The notes: generated by a model not told the origin, from the sequence alone. A DNA stretch of 64,000 nucleotides from Parasphaerochaeta coccoides DSM 17374 (GCF_000208385.1 NC_015436.1:62001-126000); one strand, 5' to 3'. Shown: positions 26,005-35,626, numbered from the stretch's first letter. Numbers and translations are program-made.

Positions 26005-26128
26005 AAACATGTCGCGGTAGTGAAGTCCTTGATGGCAATGCAATGGACATAAATGCCATCCAAGAGGAAAAACAAAGGAGGATATCCTTCCATTTTTCGC
26101 TGAAAAGTACTAGATTCGCTTATAGATT

Positions 26129-27343
26129 ATGGAATCATTGCGGGAATTGTACAGGATCGGTTATGGTCCGTCGAGCAGTCACACCATGGGGCCGCGTTAC
26201 GCTGCCCTGGATTTTCTTTCGGCCTATTCCCAGGCTCCAGGATTCAAGGCCGACTTGTTCGGCAGTCTGGCGGCGACAGGCAAGGGGCATCTCACCGACC
26301 AGGTGCTGAAGGATGTCTTTGAAAAAGCGGGAAAGACTATCGAGATATCGTGGCATCCAGAGGAATTTAAGGACTTCCATCCCAATGCGCTGACGTTGAA
26401 GGCTTTTGGATATGCTGATGACGAGCTTATTGGCGAAGAAACATATTATAGTGTAGGCGGGGGAAAAATCCTCCGTGAGAAGGACAGGAAGACGGGCAGG
26501 ACAGCGCCATATCCGGGTTTCCTTGGTTCTATGGCTGACATCCTGCGTTACTGTGAAAATGAAGGTCTGCGAATATGGGAAATCCCTGTCATTTTTGAAG
26601 GTCCGTCCATCATGGATTTCATAACAGACATTTGGGAAGCTATGTGTGCCTCCATTGAGAGCGGGCTGTCCCATGAGGGTGTGCTGCCCGGTGGTTTGAA
26701 ACTTGCCCGCAAGGCCGCACAGGTCAATGCCCGTGCCCAAGGTTCAGGGCCTACCGAGGCAGCCGTATTCGCCATGAGCTATGCCTTGGCTGTCAGTGAA
26801 GAAAATGCGGGGGGCGGCCAGATTGTCACCGCTCCTACCTGCGGGGCAAGCGGCGTTTTGCCCGGCGTCCTTTATTATTTCTACAAGCATCGCAGCATTC
26901 CCCGCGCCAAGATTCTGCGTGCTTTACTGACAGCCGGAGTCATCGGGAACCTTGTGAAGGAAAACGGATCGATCAGCGGTGCTGAGGTCGGTTGCCAGGG
27001 AGAAGTGGGCGTCGCCTGCTCAATGGCGGGTGGGGCAGCCGTGCAGCTGCTGGGCGGAACGATTTATCAGATTGAGTATGCCGCCGAGATGGGGCTGGAG
27101 CATCATCTGGGTCTCACCTGCGACCCTATGCTCGGCCTTGTCCAGATACCGTGCATCGAACGTAATGCCTTGGCTACCATGAGAGCCATCGACCATGCCG
27201 CCTATGCTTTGATTTCCGATGGACGGCATAAGGTGTCCTTTGATGATATCATCGGGGTGATGATGGAAACAGGTCATGCTCTGCCGTCCCTCTATCGGGA
27301 GACGAGCATGGGAGGGTTGGCAAAGGTTCGTTCCTCGAAATAA
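26129..27343 (+). CDS. sdaA: L-serine ammonia-lyase, iron-sulfur dependent (single chain)
   Basis: A 404-residue enzyme that deaminates L-serine to pyruvate and ammonia. The N-terminal beta domain has the S-S-S-H-T-M-G-P motif near residue 15. The C-terminal part holds the conserved cysteines of the [4Fe-4S] cluster in T-A-P-T-C-G-A-S-G, A-C-S-M-A-G-G and L-T-C-D-P-M-L-G, and L-V-Q-I-P-C-I-E-R-N-A. The cluster is oxygen sensitive, in keeping with an anaerobe. The start is fixed by an in-frame TAG at 26123-26125. No ribosome-binding site lies at the normal distance, although AAAGGAGG is present 48 bases upstream (26074-26081). Confidence 0.95.
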   Translation: MESLRELYRIGYGPSSSHTMGPRYAALDFLSAYSQAPGFKADLFGSLAATGKGHLTDQVLKDVFEKAGKTIEISWHPEEFKDFHPNALTLKAFGYADDELIGEETYYSVGGGKILREKDRKTGRTAPYPGFLGSMADILRYCENEGLRIWEIPVIFEGPSIMDFITDIWEAMCASIESGLSHEGVLPGGLKLARKAAQVNARAQGSGPTEAAVFAMSYALAVSEENAGGGQIVTAPTCGASGVLPGVLYYFYKHRSIPRAKILRALLTAGVIGNLVKENGSISGAEVGCQGEVGVACSMAGGAAVQLLGGTIYQIEYAAEMGLEHHLGLTCDPMLGLVQIPCIERNALATMRAIDHAAYALISDGRHKVSFDDIIGVMMETGHALPSLYRETSMGGLAKVRSSK

Positions 27344-27439
27344 GGCAATAACACCAGAGTTGCAATGAAACTACATCCTCCGGGAACCGTAAGAACGCGC
27401 AGCCCAATTGAATGCCTGTATTGTTGCCATTTCCCGCCC

Positions 27440-28462
27440 TCAGGTGCCGTCTTGTGCGTTACCATTCAGAGTCGAGGTTGATTCCCGGATTATCAGCTGG
27501 GACGGCATGGCGATATTGACGTTGAGATGATTCTCACTTGTGATGAGGGAATGAATCATCGCGACAGATGTCTGAGCCATTTCGCCGAGAGGCTGGCGGA
27601 TGGTCGTGAGACGCGGAATGGTGAATGAAGAAATCTCTATGTCATCAAAGCCTACGATGGATACATCTTGCGGGACGGAAATGCCATGATCCTTCAATTC
27701 CCGCATTGCGCCGATAGCCAGCTCATCTGTCACCGCAAAGACAGCAGTGAACGGCGTATTGCGCTTCATAAGCTCCCGCATTCCTTCTCCTCCGGAGAGG
27801 ACACTGTAGGAATCAACATATACGACAAGGTTTTCATCATACTTCAATCCTGCGTATTCCAGGGCATTCCTGTACCCTCGTTTTCGTTCAAGGCTGAAAG
27901 AGTATCTCTTTCCACAGATCAGGGAGATGCGCCTGTGACCCAGCTGGATGAGATGATTGACTGCGGCATGAGCCGCTTCTTCTTCGCTGACATGTATGCT
28001 CGTCGAGGTCCATTCATCTTTCTCGAAGGTTGTGATTACACAGGGAATCTTGTTGCTTTCAAGATATTCGTAAAAAGCGTGGAGCTGGATTTCCTGGAGC
28101 ATGATGATTCCGTCCGTCCTTTCGGACTTGACCCTCTGAAAACAGTCATCTTCTCCATCAGGCCCCATCGCGACAAAATAGAAGACAGTGCGATATCCGA
28201 ATTTCTGGAGATGATGCTCTATATTGGAGAAAAGTTGTCGTTGGAATATGTTGAAGGTATCAGGAATTATCAGGGCGACGGTGAATGTTCGTTTCATCAC
28301 CATGTCACGGGCGGCCTTGTTCGGCACGTACCCGGTAGATTTTATTGCTTGAAGCACCCGCGCCTGTTTTTCAAGGTTCACGCCCTTTTTGTTGTTGATA
28401 ATCCTGGATACGGTGGAAACAGACACGTCAGCAATTCTTGCGATATCCTTGATACTTACCAT
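27440..28462 (-). CDS. LacI-family regulator, probably of the inositol island
   Basis: A 340-residue repressor. The N-terminal helix-turn-helix and hinge are classic (V-S-I-K-D-I-A-R-I-A-D-V-S-V-S-T-V-S-R-I-I-N-N). The ligand-binding domain follows with G-Y-V-P-N and the late G-F-D-D-I-E segment. The ATG at 28462 follows CGGAGGAAACCCGCCG. It lies downstream of and on the same strand as the sugar importer genes, but a terminator (28731-28756) separates them. Two operators with LacI-type symmetry (33460-33473 and 33687-33700) in the divergent control region are its probable targets. Confidence 0.92.
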   Translation of the reverse strand: MVSIKDIARIADVSVSTVSRIINNKKGVNLEKQARVLQAIKSTGYVPNKAARDMVMKRTFTVALIIPDTFNIFQRQLFSNIEHHLQKFGYRTVFYFVAMGPDGEDDCFQRVKSERTDGIIMLQEIQLHAFYEYLESNKIPCVITTFEKDEWTSTSIHVSEEEAAHAAVNHLIQLGHRRISLICGKRYSFSLERKRGYRNALEYAGLKYDENLVVYVDSYSVLSGGEGMRELMKRNTPFTAVFAVTDELAIGAMRELKDHGISVPQDVSIVGFDDIEISSFTIPRLTTIRQPLGEMAQTSVAMIHSLITSENHLNVNIAMPSQLIIRESTSTLNGNAQDGT

Positions 28463-28730
28463 CGGCGGGTTTCCTCCGGGTTCCGGTTCGCGATTGCGTC
28501 ATCCCACTGCGGCCATTCGACAATATAAGATGCCGTATAATCTTTTTCCAGCAACAACTTCAGCGGTAGTTTCCGCATAGTGACCGAAACCCATATGATA
28601 TTATCAGGAATCATACAATACTCGTCCAAACGTATCCATACATAAAGAAGTGTTCATTTTCCGGTCATTTCTGCTCATTTCAAGGCAGTGCGGACGAGCG
28701 GCATGCTGATGTTTGGCAGGCACGGGAAAA
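28463..28730 (-). other. Upstream region of the LacI regulator gene
   Basis: This stretch holds the regulator's own promoter but no clear -10/-35 pair or copy of the TGGTAACGTTACCA operator. Nothing else is recognised. Confidence 0.4.
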
Positions 28731-28756
28731 ATGAAGGGAGCCGAAGCTCCCTCCAT
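28731..28756 (-). terminator. Rho-independent terminator after the inositol importer operon
   Basis: On the minus strand GGGAGC, a TTCG tetraloop and GCTCCC form the stem-loop, followed by TTCATTTTT. It lies just after the binding-protein gene. Confidence 0.85.
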
Positions 28757-28766
28757 CAAGAAGATG

Positions 28767-29720
28767 CTACTTGAGGTTGTCCAGGGCTGCCTGGGCGGTT
28801 TCCTTGACAATGACATCGACACCGCTATCAATGCGTTTTTCAACCGTACCGCCGTTCGCCAGGGTAATCGCGATTTCAACTCCAAGATATCCCATGGCTT
28901 CCGGCTTCTGGGCGACGCTGGCGAAAAGGCCATCGGCAAGAATGGACTCCAAAGCCTCTTTGTTTCCATCAGTACCCATGACAGCAGCTTTCACCCCTGC
29001 CTGCTGGAGCGCGCGCAAGGCTCCCAACGCCATTTCATCATTGGAAGCGAATACTATGTTGACGCTTCCGTGAGTCTGTAGCAGATTCTGCATGACCGTG
29101 TATGCTCTTTCACGGTCACTATATCCTGGCTGCCGTGCAAGGACGGTGATTCCCGCGGCCTGGAAAGCAGCTTGCGCTCCATCTGCCCTCTGGGTGGTCG
29201 TCGGATTTCCGGGAGCCCCTTCAATGATGATGGCTTTCGCGCCTGGACCGACCGCTTTTATCAAAGCTTCAGCACCGAGCTTTCCGGCTGCATAGTTCTC
29301 CGTACCGATGAATGTCGCATAATTCGCATATCCATCAGGCATGGGCGTATCAACAAGGACGACAGGAATACCTTTCGCCTTTGCGGAATCCATGACATTG
29401 ACTGCTGTCGGTGGCTGGCTTGGTGAGAAGACCAATGCGGCAGGGTTCTGTGCCAGGGCATCCTGTACCATGTTGATCTGCTGCTCGATGGCATCTTCCG
29501 TCGGAGGGCCGAGCTTGATGAGCTCCACTCCGTAGTGTGCCGCGGCCTCGTCCGCGCCGGAAACGACACGTTGCCAGTATTCACTGCTCAGAGTCTTCAG
29601 GACAACGGCAATCTTCATCTTCCCGCTATCCTTGGCGGATTCCTGCGTTCCACGGGAAAACAGGGTTGCGGGAACCATCAGAAGCGCGATGATCAGGAAC
29701 AATAAACCAATTTTCTTCAT
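28767..29720 (-). CDS. Sugar/polyol-binding protein, RbsB type
   Basis: A 317-residue periplasmic binding protein of the ribose/inositol (Peripla_BP_4) family. The ATG at 29720 follows AAGGAGGATCGAT. The signal peptide ends near L-F-S-R-G, and the mature part begins G-T-Q-E-S. Family segments include V-D-T-P-M near residue 125 and F-A-S-N-D-E-M-A-L-G-A. It is the last gene of an ATPase-dehydrogenase-permease-binding protein operon. Myo-inositol or a related inositol is the probable ligand because the divergent operon encodes inositol catabolism. Confidence 0.92.
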   Translation of the reverse strand: MKKIGLLFLIIALLMVPATLFSRGTQESAKDSGKMKIAVVLKTLSSEYWQRVVSGADEAAAHYGVELIKLGPPTEDAIEQQINMVQDALAQNPAALVFSPSQPPTAVNVMDSAKAKGIPVVLVDTPMPDGYANYATFIGTENYAAGKLGAEALIKAVGPGAKAIIIEGAPGNPTTTQRADGAQAAFQAAGITVLARQPGYSDRERAYTVMQNLLQTHGSVNIVFASNDEMALGALRALQQAGVKAAVMGTDGNKEALESILADGLFASVAQKPEAMGYLGVEIAITLANGGTVEKRIDSGVDVIVKETAQAALDNLK

Positions 29721-29791
29721 ATCGATCCTCCTTGATATGGATGGGATGTTATTTCCCACTTTCTTTGCGAAAACCCTCTTTGCTTCGTGTC

Positions 29792-30781
29792 CTACTTTGC
29801 GACAGCCGATACACGCTGCCGCAGGACATCAATGTACACAGCCAGAATGATGACGACACCTATGGTGACAGTCTGGAATGCGGAATCGACATTAAGCAGA
29901 TTCAATCCATTGCGCAGAACGGCAATGATCAGGACACCGATGATAGTATTGCCGATTTTCCCGGTTCCTCCGGAGAAACTTGCTCCGCCTATGATGACGG
30001 CTGCGATTGCATCAGACTCATAATCCTGTCCCGCCAAAGGGTACGCCGCATTGACACGTCCGACCAGGACTATGCCGGCGAGGGCAGCGGTGAAACCACT
30101 GAGCGCATATACGATGCATTTGACCTTTGATACGTTGATGCCGCTCAACCGGCTGGCTTCCGTGTTTCCTCCGATTGCGTAAATATGTCGTCCCGTTGCT
30201 GTATGGGTCAGGAAAAAGAACATGCCTATATACAGGACGATGACAAGGACGATGCTTGCGGGAATCGGGCCAAAGTAATGGCTGCCCATGAACTGAACCG
30301 CCATGGGGAAACCGCTGATAGGCATGGCTGCGGTAATCGCCAACGCAATTCCCCGGCCTATCATCTTTGTACCTGTAGTGGAAATGAACGGGTGGGGCAG
30401 CTTGAGCTTTGTCAGGAGCAGACCATTGATAAGCCCGAACAAGGTTCCTATCAACAGGCAGAGAAGCATGCCGAGAAAAGGATCCATGCCGAGCCTTACG
30501 ACAAAAACTCCCATGGCCATGATGGACATGGCAAGGATAGAACCGATGGACAAGTCTATGCCTCCCGTAAGGATTGCAAGGAACTCGCCAACGGAAATCA
30601 CGGCGCTTACGGTAGCCTGTGCCAGTACATTCCGCAGATTGTCCAAAGACAGGAATCGCGGTGAAAGTATGGCAATCACTATGCTCAGCACAATCAGGCT
30701 GAACACGATGCCATATCCTTTCATGAATAATGAAAACCCATTCCTTTTTCTTGCATCCTGCTTCTCTGCTGTCGGATTCAT
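29792..30781 (-). CDS. Sugar/polyol ABC transporter permease, RbsC type
   Basis: A 329-residue inner-membrane permease. The ATG follows GAGGGAGGAAAAAGA. The family segments G-G-I-D-L-S-I-G-S-I-L-A and N-T-E-A-S-R-L-S-G-I are present, as is the late G-G-A-S-F-S-G-G-T-G-K. About ten hydrophobic segments are visible. It works with the ATPase at 31868-33370 and the binding protein next to it. Confidence 0.93.
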   Translation of the reverse strand: MNPTAEKQDARKRNGFSLFMKGYGIVFSLIVLSIVIAILSPRFLSLDNLRNVLAQATVSAVISVGEFLAILTGGIDLSIGSILAMSIMAMGVFVVRLGMDPFLGMLLCLLIGTLFGLINGLLLTKLKLPHPFISTTGTKMIGRGIALAITAAMPISGFPMAVQFMGSHYFGPIPASIVLVIVLYIGMFFFLTHTATGRHIYAIGGNTEASRLSGINVSKVKCIVYALSGFTAALAGIVLVGRVNAAYPLAGQDYESDAIAAVIIGGASFSGGTGKIGNTIIGVLIIAVLRNGLNLLNVDSAFQTVTIGVVIILAVYIDVLRQRVSAVAK

Positions 30782-30829
30782 TCTTTTTCCTCCCTCTGTT
30801 CTGGCGTTGTCGTCCTCATGACCTTCATG

Positions 30830-31828
30830 TCAGACAGGAACCGGTTTGCCCTGTCTCAGGGATGCGTTGGCCGCAATGCCGAGCTTAAGGGCTGCTATGC
30901 CATCGTCAATGCCGACGCATGGAGCGTTTCCCGCCTGGACATCGTGGATGAAGCGGCGCAGTTCTTCGAGATATGCCTGTCCGAACCTGCCCAGAAAACC
31001 ATCCACTGTGTTTTTATGTATTCCGGAGGCATCCATGACTTCCATGGGAGAATCCTGGAGGTTCCCAATGAAGGCTGCCCCTTCCGAACACACTACCTCG
31101 GTACGCACGTCATAGCCGTACCGTGAGTTTCTGCTTCCTTCCAGAGAGCCGAGAACCCCGTTTGCAAAAGTAATTTCAATGTTCACATGGTCTATGTCGC
31201 CGACCGCTTCAAGTTCTTTGTACCGGACGATGCCGCCCCGTGCGTATATTTCAACGGCTTCGGAACCCGTGAACCATCTGCACAAATCGAAGTCATGGAC
31301 GCACAGGTCAAGGATAAGTCCCCCGCTTGACTTGGCGAACTCTATCGGAGGGCAGGAAGGGTCCCGGCTTATTCCCAGCAGGGAAACAGGGGTTCCGATG
31401 TCTCCGGATTCAATTTTCTTTTTCGCTGCCGCATATCCAGCGTCAAACCGTCTCATGAAGCCCAGTTGCACGAAAGCATGCTTTTTTGCAGCCAGTTCCT
31501 GGACGGCAAGAGCCTCATCAAGATTCAATGAAAGAGGTTTTTCACAGAAAACGGCCTTGCCTGCATTGATGGCATCAGTAATCATGGCGGCATGCATGGT
31601 TGTTGAAGAAGCAATGACGACAGCATCGATATCCTTGCTATTCAGAACATCATGATAGTCCGTAAACCCCGCTACTGAAGGATAGCTGGCCGTGAACAAT
31701 TCCAATGCCTTGGAAGACACATCCGAGACAGCGGTCAGTTCCGCGCCAGGAATGCTGCCGGCAAGGTTTGCCGCATGGCGGAAGCCGAGCCGCCCCAGTC
31801 CTATGACACCACAACGAATTCTTTTCAT
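30830..31828 (-). CDS. Gfo/Idh/MocA-family dehydrogenase (inositol dehydrogenase-like)
   Basis: A 332-residue NAD(P)-dependent oxidoreductase. The Rossmann motif is G-V-I-G-L-G-R-L-G near the start, the proton-relay lysine is in F-C-E-K-P, and the catalytic D-x-x-x-H is in L-D-L-C-V-H-D-F-D-L. The ATG at 31828 has AGGAGC seven bases upstream. The gene sits between the ATPase and permease genes of the importer, so it should act on the imported compound. Because iolG is encoded across the divergent promoter, this one may handle a stereoisomer such as scyllo-inositol; this is inference. Confidence 0.88.
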   Translation of the reverse strand: MKRIRCGVIGLGRLGFRHAANLAGSIPGAELTAVSDVSSKALELFTASYPSVAGFTDYHDVLNSKDIDAVVIASSTTMHAAMITDAINAGKAVFCEKPLSLNLDEALAVQELAAKKHAFVQLGFMRRFDAGYAAAKKKIESGDIGTPVSLLGISRDPSCPPIEFAKSSGGLILDLCVHDFDLCRWFTGSEAVEIYARGGIVRYKELEAVGDIDHVNIEITFANGVLGSLEGSRNSRYGYDVRTEVVCSEGAAFIGNLQDSPMEVMDASGIHKNTVDGFLGRFGQAYLEELRRFIHDVQAGNAPCVGIDDGIAALKLGIAANASLRQGKPVPV

Positions 31829-31867
31829 CACTTTGCTCCTGTTTGTAAAGCCCATATAGTGGACTCG

Positions 31868-33370
31868 TTATGTACTACTGATGCCGGATGCGGCATACAT
31901 GATTTTCCCTTGGTCAAATTCTTCTCTTTGCAGCTCTCCGGTGATCCGTCCTTCATGCATGACAATGATCCTGTCCGCCATGCCCATGCATTCATCCATC
32001 TCAGAACTTATCATGATGACGGCGGCGCCATTTTCCAGAAGGCTGTTGATGAGGTTGTACACTTCTATTTTCGCGCCGACATCGATACCGCGTGTCGGTT
32101 CATCAAAAATGAAAATCTTCGCTTGGGTCATGACCCATTTCGCAAGGACTACTTTCTGTTGATTTCCGCCACTCAATTGACCGGCGAGCGTTGATGTGTC
32201 CGGAGCTTTTATCCTCAGTTCCTTGGCAATCTTCCCGGCGTGATTCTTCATCCCGAACAAATCAAGGAAAAACTTGTTTTTCTTGAAGTTCTTCAGATGC
32301 ACCAAGGTTGAATTGAATTCTATGGACTGAATAAGTATCAATCCCTGCTGTTTCCTGTCCTCGGTGAGAAAAGCTATTCCAGCTTTGATTGAGTCCGCCG
32401 GAGAATTGATTCTTACTTTTTCCCCGAAGACAGTGACCTCTCCGCTGTCTGATGGATCGGTACCGGTCAGCCCCCTTACCATCTCGGTACGTCCGGCTCC
32501 GACCAACCCGGAAAAGGCAAGTATCTCGCCCGTGTTCACGGAGAAGGAAATGTCTTCAAATACTCCTTTCCGCGTCAGTCCCTTGACTTCAAGGGCAGTC
32601 TCTCCAATGGCAATTTCTTTCTTGGGATATTTGTGCGTGATATCACGTCCGACCATCAGGTGGATGATGTTGTCCACCGTTACATCGGAGATTCTATTGT
32701 TGGCGACGACACATCCGTCCCGCATGACAGTAAGTGAATCACAGATATTTTTTACTTCCTCCAGCCTGTGGGATATATAAATGACAGTGACCTGCTTTTC
32801 TTTCAGTGCCTTGATAATCCTGAAAAGCTCCCCGGCGTCTTTCTCACTAAGGCTGGCGGTTGGTTCATCCATGATGATCAGTTTTGCTTCGGCATGGACG
32901 GCTCTGCATATTTCTATCATCTGGCACTGGCCTACGCCCAGCAAACCGAGCGGCGTTGTGGAATCAATGTCCAGTTCAAATTCCTTGAGGATTTCCGTCG
33001 CTCTCCTGTTTGCTTCGGCCCTGTCAAGGAACAGTCTGTTTTTCTTCAATTCACGTCCCAGGAATATGTTTTCCGTCACTGTCATATGGGGGACTTGGTT
33101 AAGTTCCTGGTAGATGCAGGCAATGCCGAGATCCATAGCCTGATGGGGTGTAAGGGAGGGGAAGACCTGTCCATCAAAATAAATCTCTCCTGAATCCGGG
33201 GAATGCGCTCCCGCGAGGACTTTTATCAACGTCGATTTTCCCGCGCCATTCTCACCGACAAGTCCGTGTACTTCCCCTTGACGGACATGCATGCTTACAG
33301 AATCAAGAGCCAGAACCCCGGTAAACCGTTTCGTGATGTTTCTCAACTCCAACAGATTCTTGTCTTCCAT
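31868..33370 (-). CDS. Sugar/polyol ABC transporter ATPase, RbsA type (two-domain)
   Basis: A 500-residue ATPase. Domain 1 has G-E-N-G-A-G-K-S-T near residue 38, the short signature L-L-G-V-G-Q-C-Q-M-I-E-I and Walker B L-I-I-M-D-E-P-T-A-S-L-S. Domain 2 has G-L-V-G-A-G-R-T-E, L-S-G-G-N-Q-Q-K-V-V-L-A-K-W and F-D-E-P-T-R-G-I-D-V-G-A. I chose the ATG at 33370, eight bases after GGAG; a GTG at 33376 is too close. It is the first gene of the minus-strand operon controlled from the divergent region. Confidence 0.94.
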   Translation of the reverse strand: MEDKNLLELRNITKRFTGVLALDSVSMHVRQGEVHGLVGENGAGKSTLIKVLAGAHSPDSGEIYFDGQVFPSLTPHQAMDLGIACIYQELNQVPHMTVTENIFLGRELKKNRLFLDRAEANRRATEILKEFELDIDSTTPLGLLGVGQCQMIEICRAVHAEAKLIIMDEPTASLSEKDAGELFRIIKALKEKQVTVIYISHRLEEVKNICDSLTVMRDGCVVANNRISDVTVDNIIHLMVGRDITHKYPKKEIAIGETALEVKGLTRKGVFEDISFSVNTGEILAFSGLVGAGRTEMVRGLTGTDPSDSGEVTVFGEKVRINSPADSIKAGIAFLTEDRKQQGLILIQSIEFNSTLVHLKNFKKNKFFLDLFGMKNHAGKIAKELRIKAPDTSTLAGQLSGGNQQKVVLAKWVMTQAKIFIFDEPTRGIDVGAKIEVYNLINSLLENGAAVIMISSEMDECMGMADRIIVMHEGRITGELQREEFDQGKIMYAASGISST

Positions 33371-33459
33371 TGACACGCTCCTTTTTTACCAGGGCAGGGG
33401 ATTGCTACAGGGATTAATCCAATGATGAAGCACAAATGGCTCTTTTTGGATGTCCATGT

Positions 33460-33507
33460 TGAAAACGTTACCAACAAAACAATCTCATCGATTTCGGCAT
33501 TTGTCAA
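33460..33507 (-). promoter_or_regulatory. Promoter and LacI-type operator of the importer operon
   Basis: On the minus strand a consensus -35 TTGACA (33507-33502) is followed after 17 bases by a weak -10 GATTGT (33484-33479). Just downstream is the operator TGGTAACGTTTTCA (33473-33460), which matches the plus-strand operator at 33687 in 12 of 14 positions. Confidence 0.65.
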
Positions 33508-33649
33508 ATATTTATTTTCCTAATTTGATTCTGGTGTTCGTGTATGTTCCTTTAATCATCTATTTATTATGTAAAATGCATATTTTGGGGATTAATTTAA
33601 TGAAGAAGACACGGTTTAGGAATCTTGTAAGGATGCAGAGTGAAATGTC

Positions 33650-33700
33650 TTTACAAATTTTTTTATGGATGTATACTTGAAAAGTCTGGTAACGTTACCA
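33650..33700 (+). promoter_or_regulatory. Promoter and LacI-type operator of the iol operon
   Basis: A -35 TTTACA (33650-33655), 16-base spacer and -10 TATACT (33672-33677) are followed at the expected transcription start by the perfect 14-bp palindrome TGGTAACGTTACCA (33687-33700). A bound repressor here would block RNA polymerase. Confidence 0.75.
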
Positions 33701-33754
33701 AAATATTAAGGGTAACTGATGTCCTGTTCGTCAAGAAACCAGTGAGGTAAAAAG

Positions 33755-34795
33755 ATGGAAAAGAAGATGGCTATCGGAATCATTGGCGCCGGTCGCATCG
33801 GCAAACTACATGCGGAAAATATTTCCCGTCTGGTACCCGGTGTCGTGATTGCTGGAATTTCCGATGTACACATGACGGAAGATATACGTTCATGGGCGCA
33901 AGGACTGGGCATCCTCAGGATAACGGCGAATCCGCAAGACATCATCACTGATTCTGAAATTCAGGCAATCATCATCTGTAGCTCGACGGAGACGCATGCC
34001 GACATGATCATTGCCGCGGCGAAAGCTGGCAAACATGTTTTCTGCGAAAAACCCATCGACCTTTCCGTCCAGAAAGGTCTTTTGGCCGTGGAGACTGCAC
34101 GAAAGAACAACGTGAGGCTTCAGCTTGGCTTCAACCGCCGGTTCGATCATAACTTCCGGAAAATACGGGAGCTGAGCAAGGCAGGCACGGTCGGGGACAT
34201 CCACATAGTGAAGATTACATCACGTGATCCCGCGCCGCCTTCCCCTGCTTATGTCGCCTCATCAGGGGGTATTTTCCTGGACATGATGATTCATGATTTT
34301 GATATGGCCAGGTTCCAGGCGGGCAGTGACATCACCGAGGTACATGCCATTGGCTCCGTGCTCGTAGATCCGGAGATAGGGAAAGCCGGGGACATTGATA
34401 CTGCCATAGTTACCTTGAAATTTGCCAATGGAGCCATTGGTGTCATTGATAATTCCCGTCAGGCTGTCTATGGGTACGACCAACGGGTTGAAGTCTTTGG
34501 TTCAAAAGGTTCCGCCGAAGCGTTCAATGATACGGAGACAACAGTGAAACTTTCCACTGCCGAAGGGGTTGCGGGAGACAAGCCGCTGTATTTTTTCCTT
34601 GAACGGTACAAGGGTGCGTTTGTCAGTGAAATCAATTCCTTCATTGAGGCAATTGGCGGCAAGCATGATGTGGAAGTCACGGGTGAAGATGGTCTTGAGG
34701 ACATGATTGCGGCTTTGGCGGCAGGGAAGTCGTTGAAGGAAGGCCGTCCGGTGACAATCAGGGAAATGAAAAAAGAATTGGGAGTGCGGCAATGA
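33755..34795 (+). CDS. iolG: Inositol 2-dehydrogenase (Gfo/Idh/MocA family)
   Basis: A 346-residue NAD-dependent dehydrogenase, first enzyme of myo-inositol catabolism (to scyllo-inosose). It shows the Rossmann motif G-I-I-G-A-G-R-I-G-K-L-H, the F-C-E-K-P segment, G-F-N-R-R-F-D and the catalytic region F-L-D-M-M-I-H-D-F-D-M-A-R-F, all close to known IolG proteins. It is the first gene of the plus-strand operon and overlaps the next gene by four bases. Other Gfo/Idh/MocA proteins share these motifs, but the iolB, iolD and iolE genes that follow support the assignment. Confidence 0.9.
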   Translation: MEKKMAIGIIGAGRIGKLHAENISRLVPGVVIAGISDVHMTEDIRSWAQGLGILRITANPQDIITDSEIQAIIICSSTETHADMIIAAAKAGKHVFCEKPIDLSVQKGLLAVETARKNNVRLQLGFNRRFDHNFRKIRELSKAGTVGDIHIVKITSRDPAPPSPAYVASSGGIFLDMMIHDFDMARFQAGSDITEVHAIGSVLVDPEIGKAGDIDTAIVTLKFANGAIGVIDNSRQAVYGYDQRVEVFGSKGSAEAFNDTETTVKLSTAEGVAGDKPLYFFLERYKGAFVSEINSFIEAIGGKHDVEVTGEDGLEDMIAALAAGKSLKEGRPVTIREMKKELGVRQ

Positions 34796-35604
34796 CAACG
34801 CAGATGCGGCATAGCGGTCCTTATGTCCATGGATACACGGATCTGGTTCCAGGGACGGGTCCTACTTCCGATATGTTCATGAGCTTCGGAGTCCTTTCCC
34901 TCAAGGAAGGAGATACATGGACTGATACAGGACGGGTCTCAGGAGAAGAACGCGTCTGGCTCCTGGCTCAGGGGAACGCAAAGATTTCCTGGGGAAAGGA
35001 ACGACTGTCCATCTCCCGCCCTGACTTGTTCGACCATGAACCATGGGTGTTGTCCGTTCCCTCGGCTGTGGATGTTTCCATCGTTGCCGGCAAGGGGGGA
35101 GCAGAGTTCTATCGTAGCGCTACGGACAATCCTCTACAGTTTGCGTCCCGTCTCTTTACCCCGGAAGAATGCAGGAGTGAATTTCGTGGTGAAGGGATGA
35201 TGAACGAGACATCGACCCGTATTGTCAGGACTGTTTTTGATGATACCAACAGGCCGGAATCGAATCTTGTCATCGGGGAGGTCATAGGGGTTCCGGGGAA
35301 ATGGTCCAGTTACCCGCCTCACCATCATCCACAGCCGGAAATCTATCACTATCGGTTCCTTCCCGGTCAGGGATTCGGTTTCTGCGCCATCGGAGAAACT
35401 CCCTGTCTTATCAAGGATCGGGATACGATTCTTATTCATGACCATGAAGTTCATCCCCATGTCACGGCTCCGGGATATGCCATGTGGTATATATGGATTA
35501 TCAGACATATCGAAGGGAACCGTTACGCCGTTCAGCATGTTCCACCGCAGTATCAGTGGGTTACAGAGTCCGGCGCGGAAATCTGGGCTCCGAAGAAAAA
35601 GTAA
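34792..35604 (+). CDS. iolB: 5-deoxy-glucuronate isomerase
   Basis: A 270-residue cupin-fold enzyme that isomerises 5-deoxy-glucuronate to 5-keto-2-deoxygluconate in inositol breakdown. The metal-binding segment is clear: S-S-Y-P-P-H-H-H-P-Q-P-E-I-Y-H-Y-R-F, and a later H-D-H-E-V-H-P-H-V. The size matches the family. It overlaps iolG by four bases and precedes iolD by 22 bases. Confidence 0.95.
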   Translation: MTTQMRHSGPYVHGYTDLVPGTGPTSDMFMSFGVLSLKEGDTWTDTGRVSGEERVWLLAQGNAKISWGKERLSISRPDLFDHEPWVLSVPSAVDVSIVAGKGGAEFYRSATDNPLQFASRLFTPEECRSEFRGEGMMNETSTRIVRTVFDDTNRPESNLVIGEVIGVPGKWSSYPPHHHPQPEIYHYRFLPGQGFGFCAIGETPCLIKDRDTILIHDHEVHPHVTAPGYAMWYIWIIRHIEGNRYAVQHVPPQYQWVTESGAEIWAPKKK

Positions 35605-35626
35605 AATAAAAGGATTGGGTTTCTAT

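Noticed and set aside
26066-26128. Strong AAAGGAGG 48 bases before the serine dehydratase start, suggesting a longer N-terminus
   Set aside because: An in-frame TAG at 26123-26125 blocks any extension, and the called start matches the usual N-terminus of the family.
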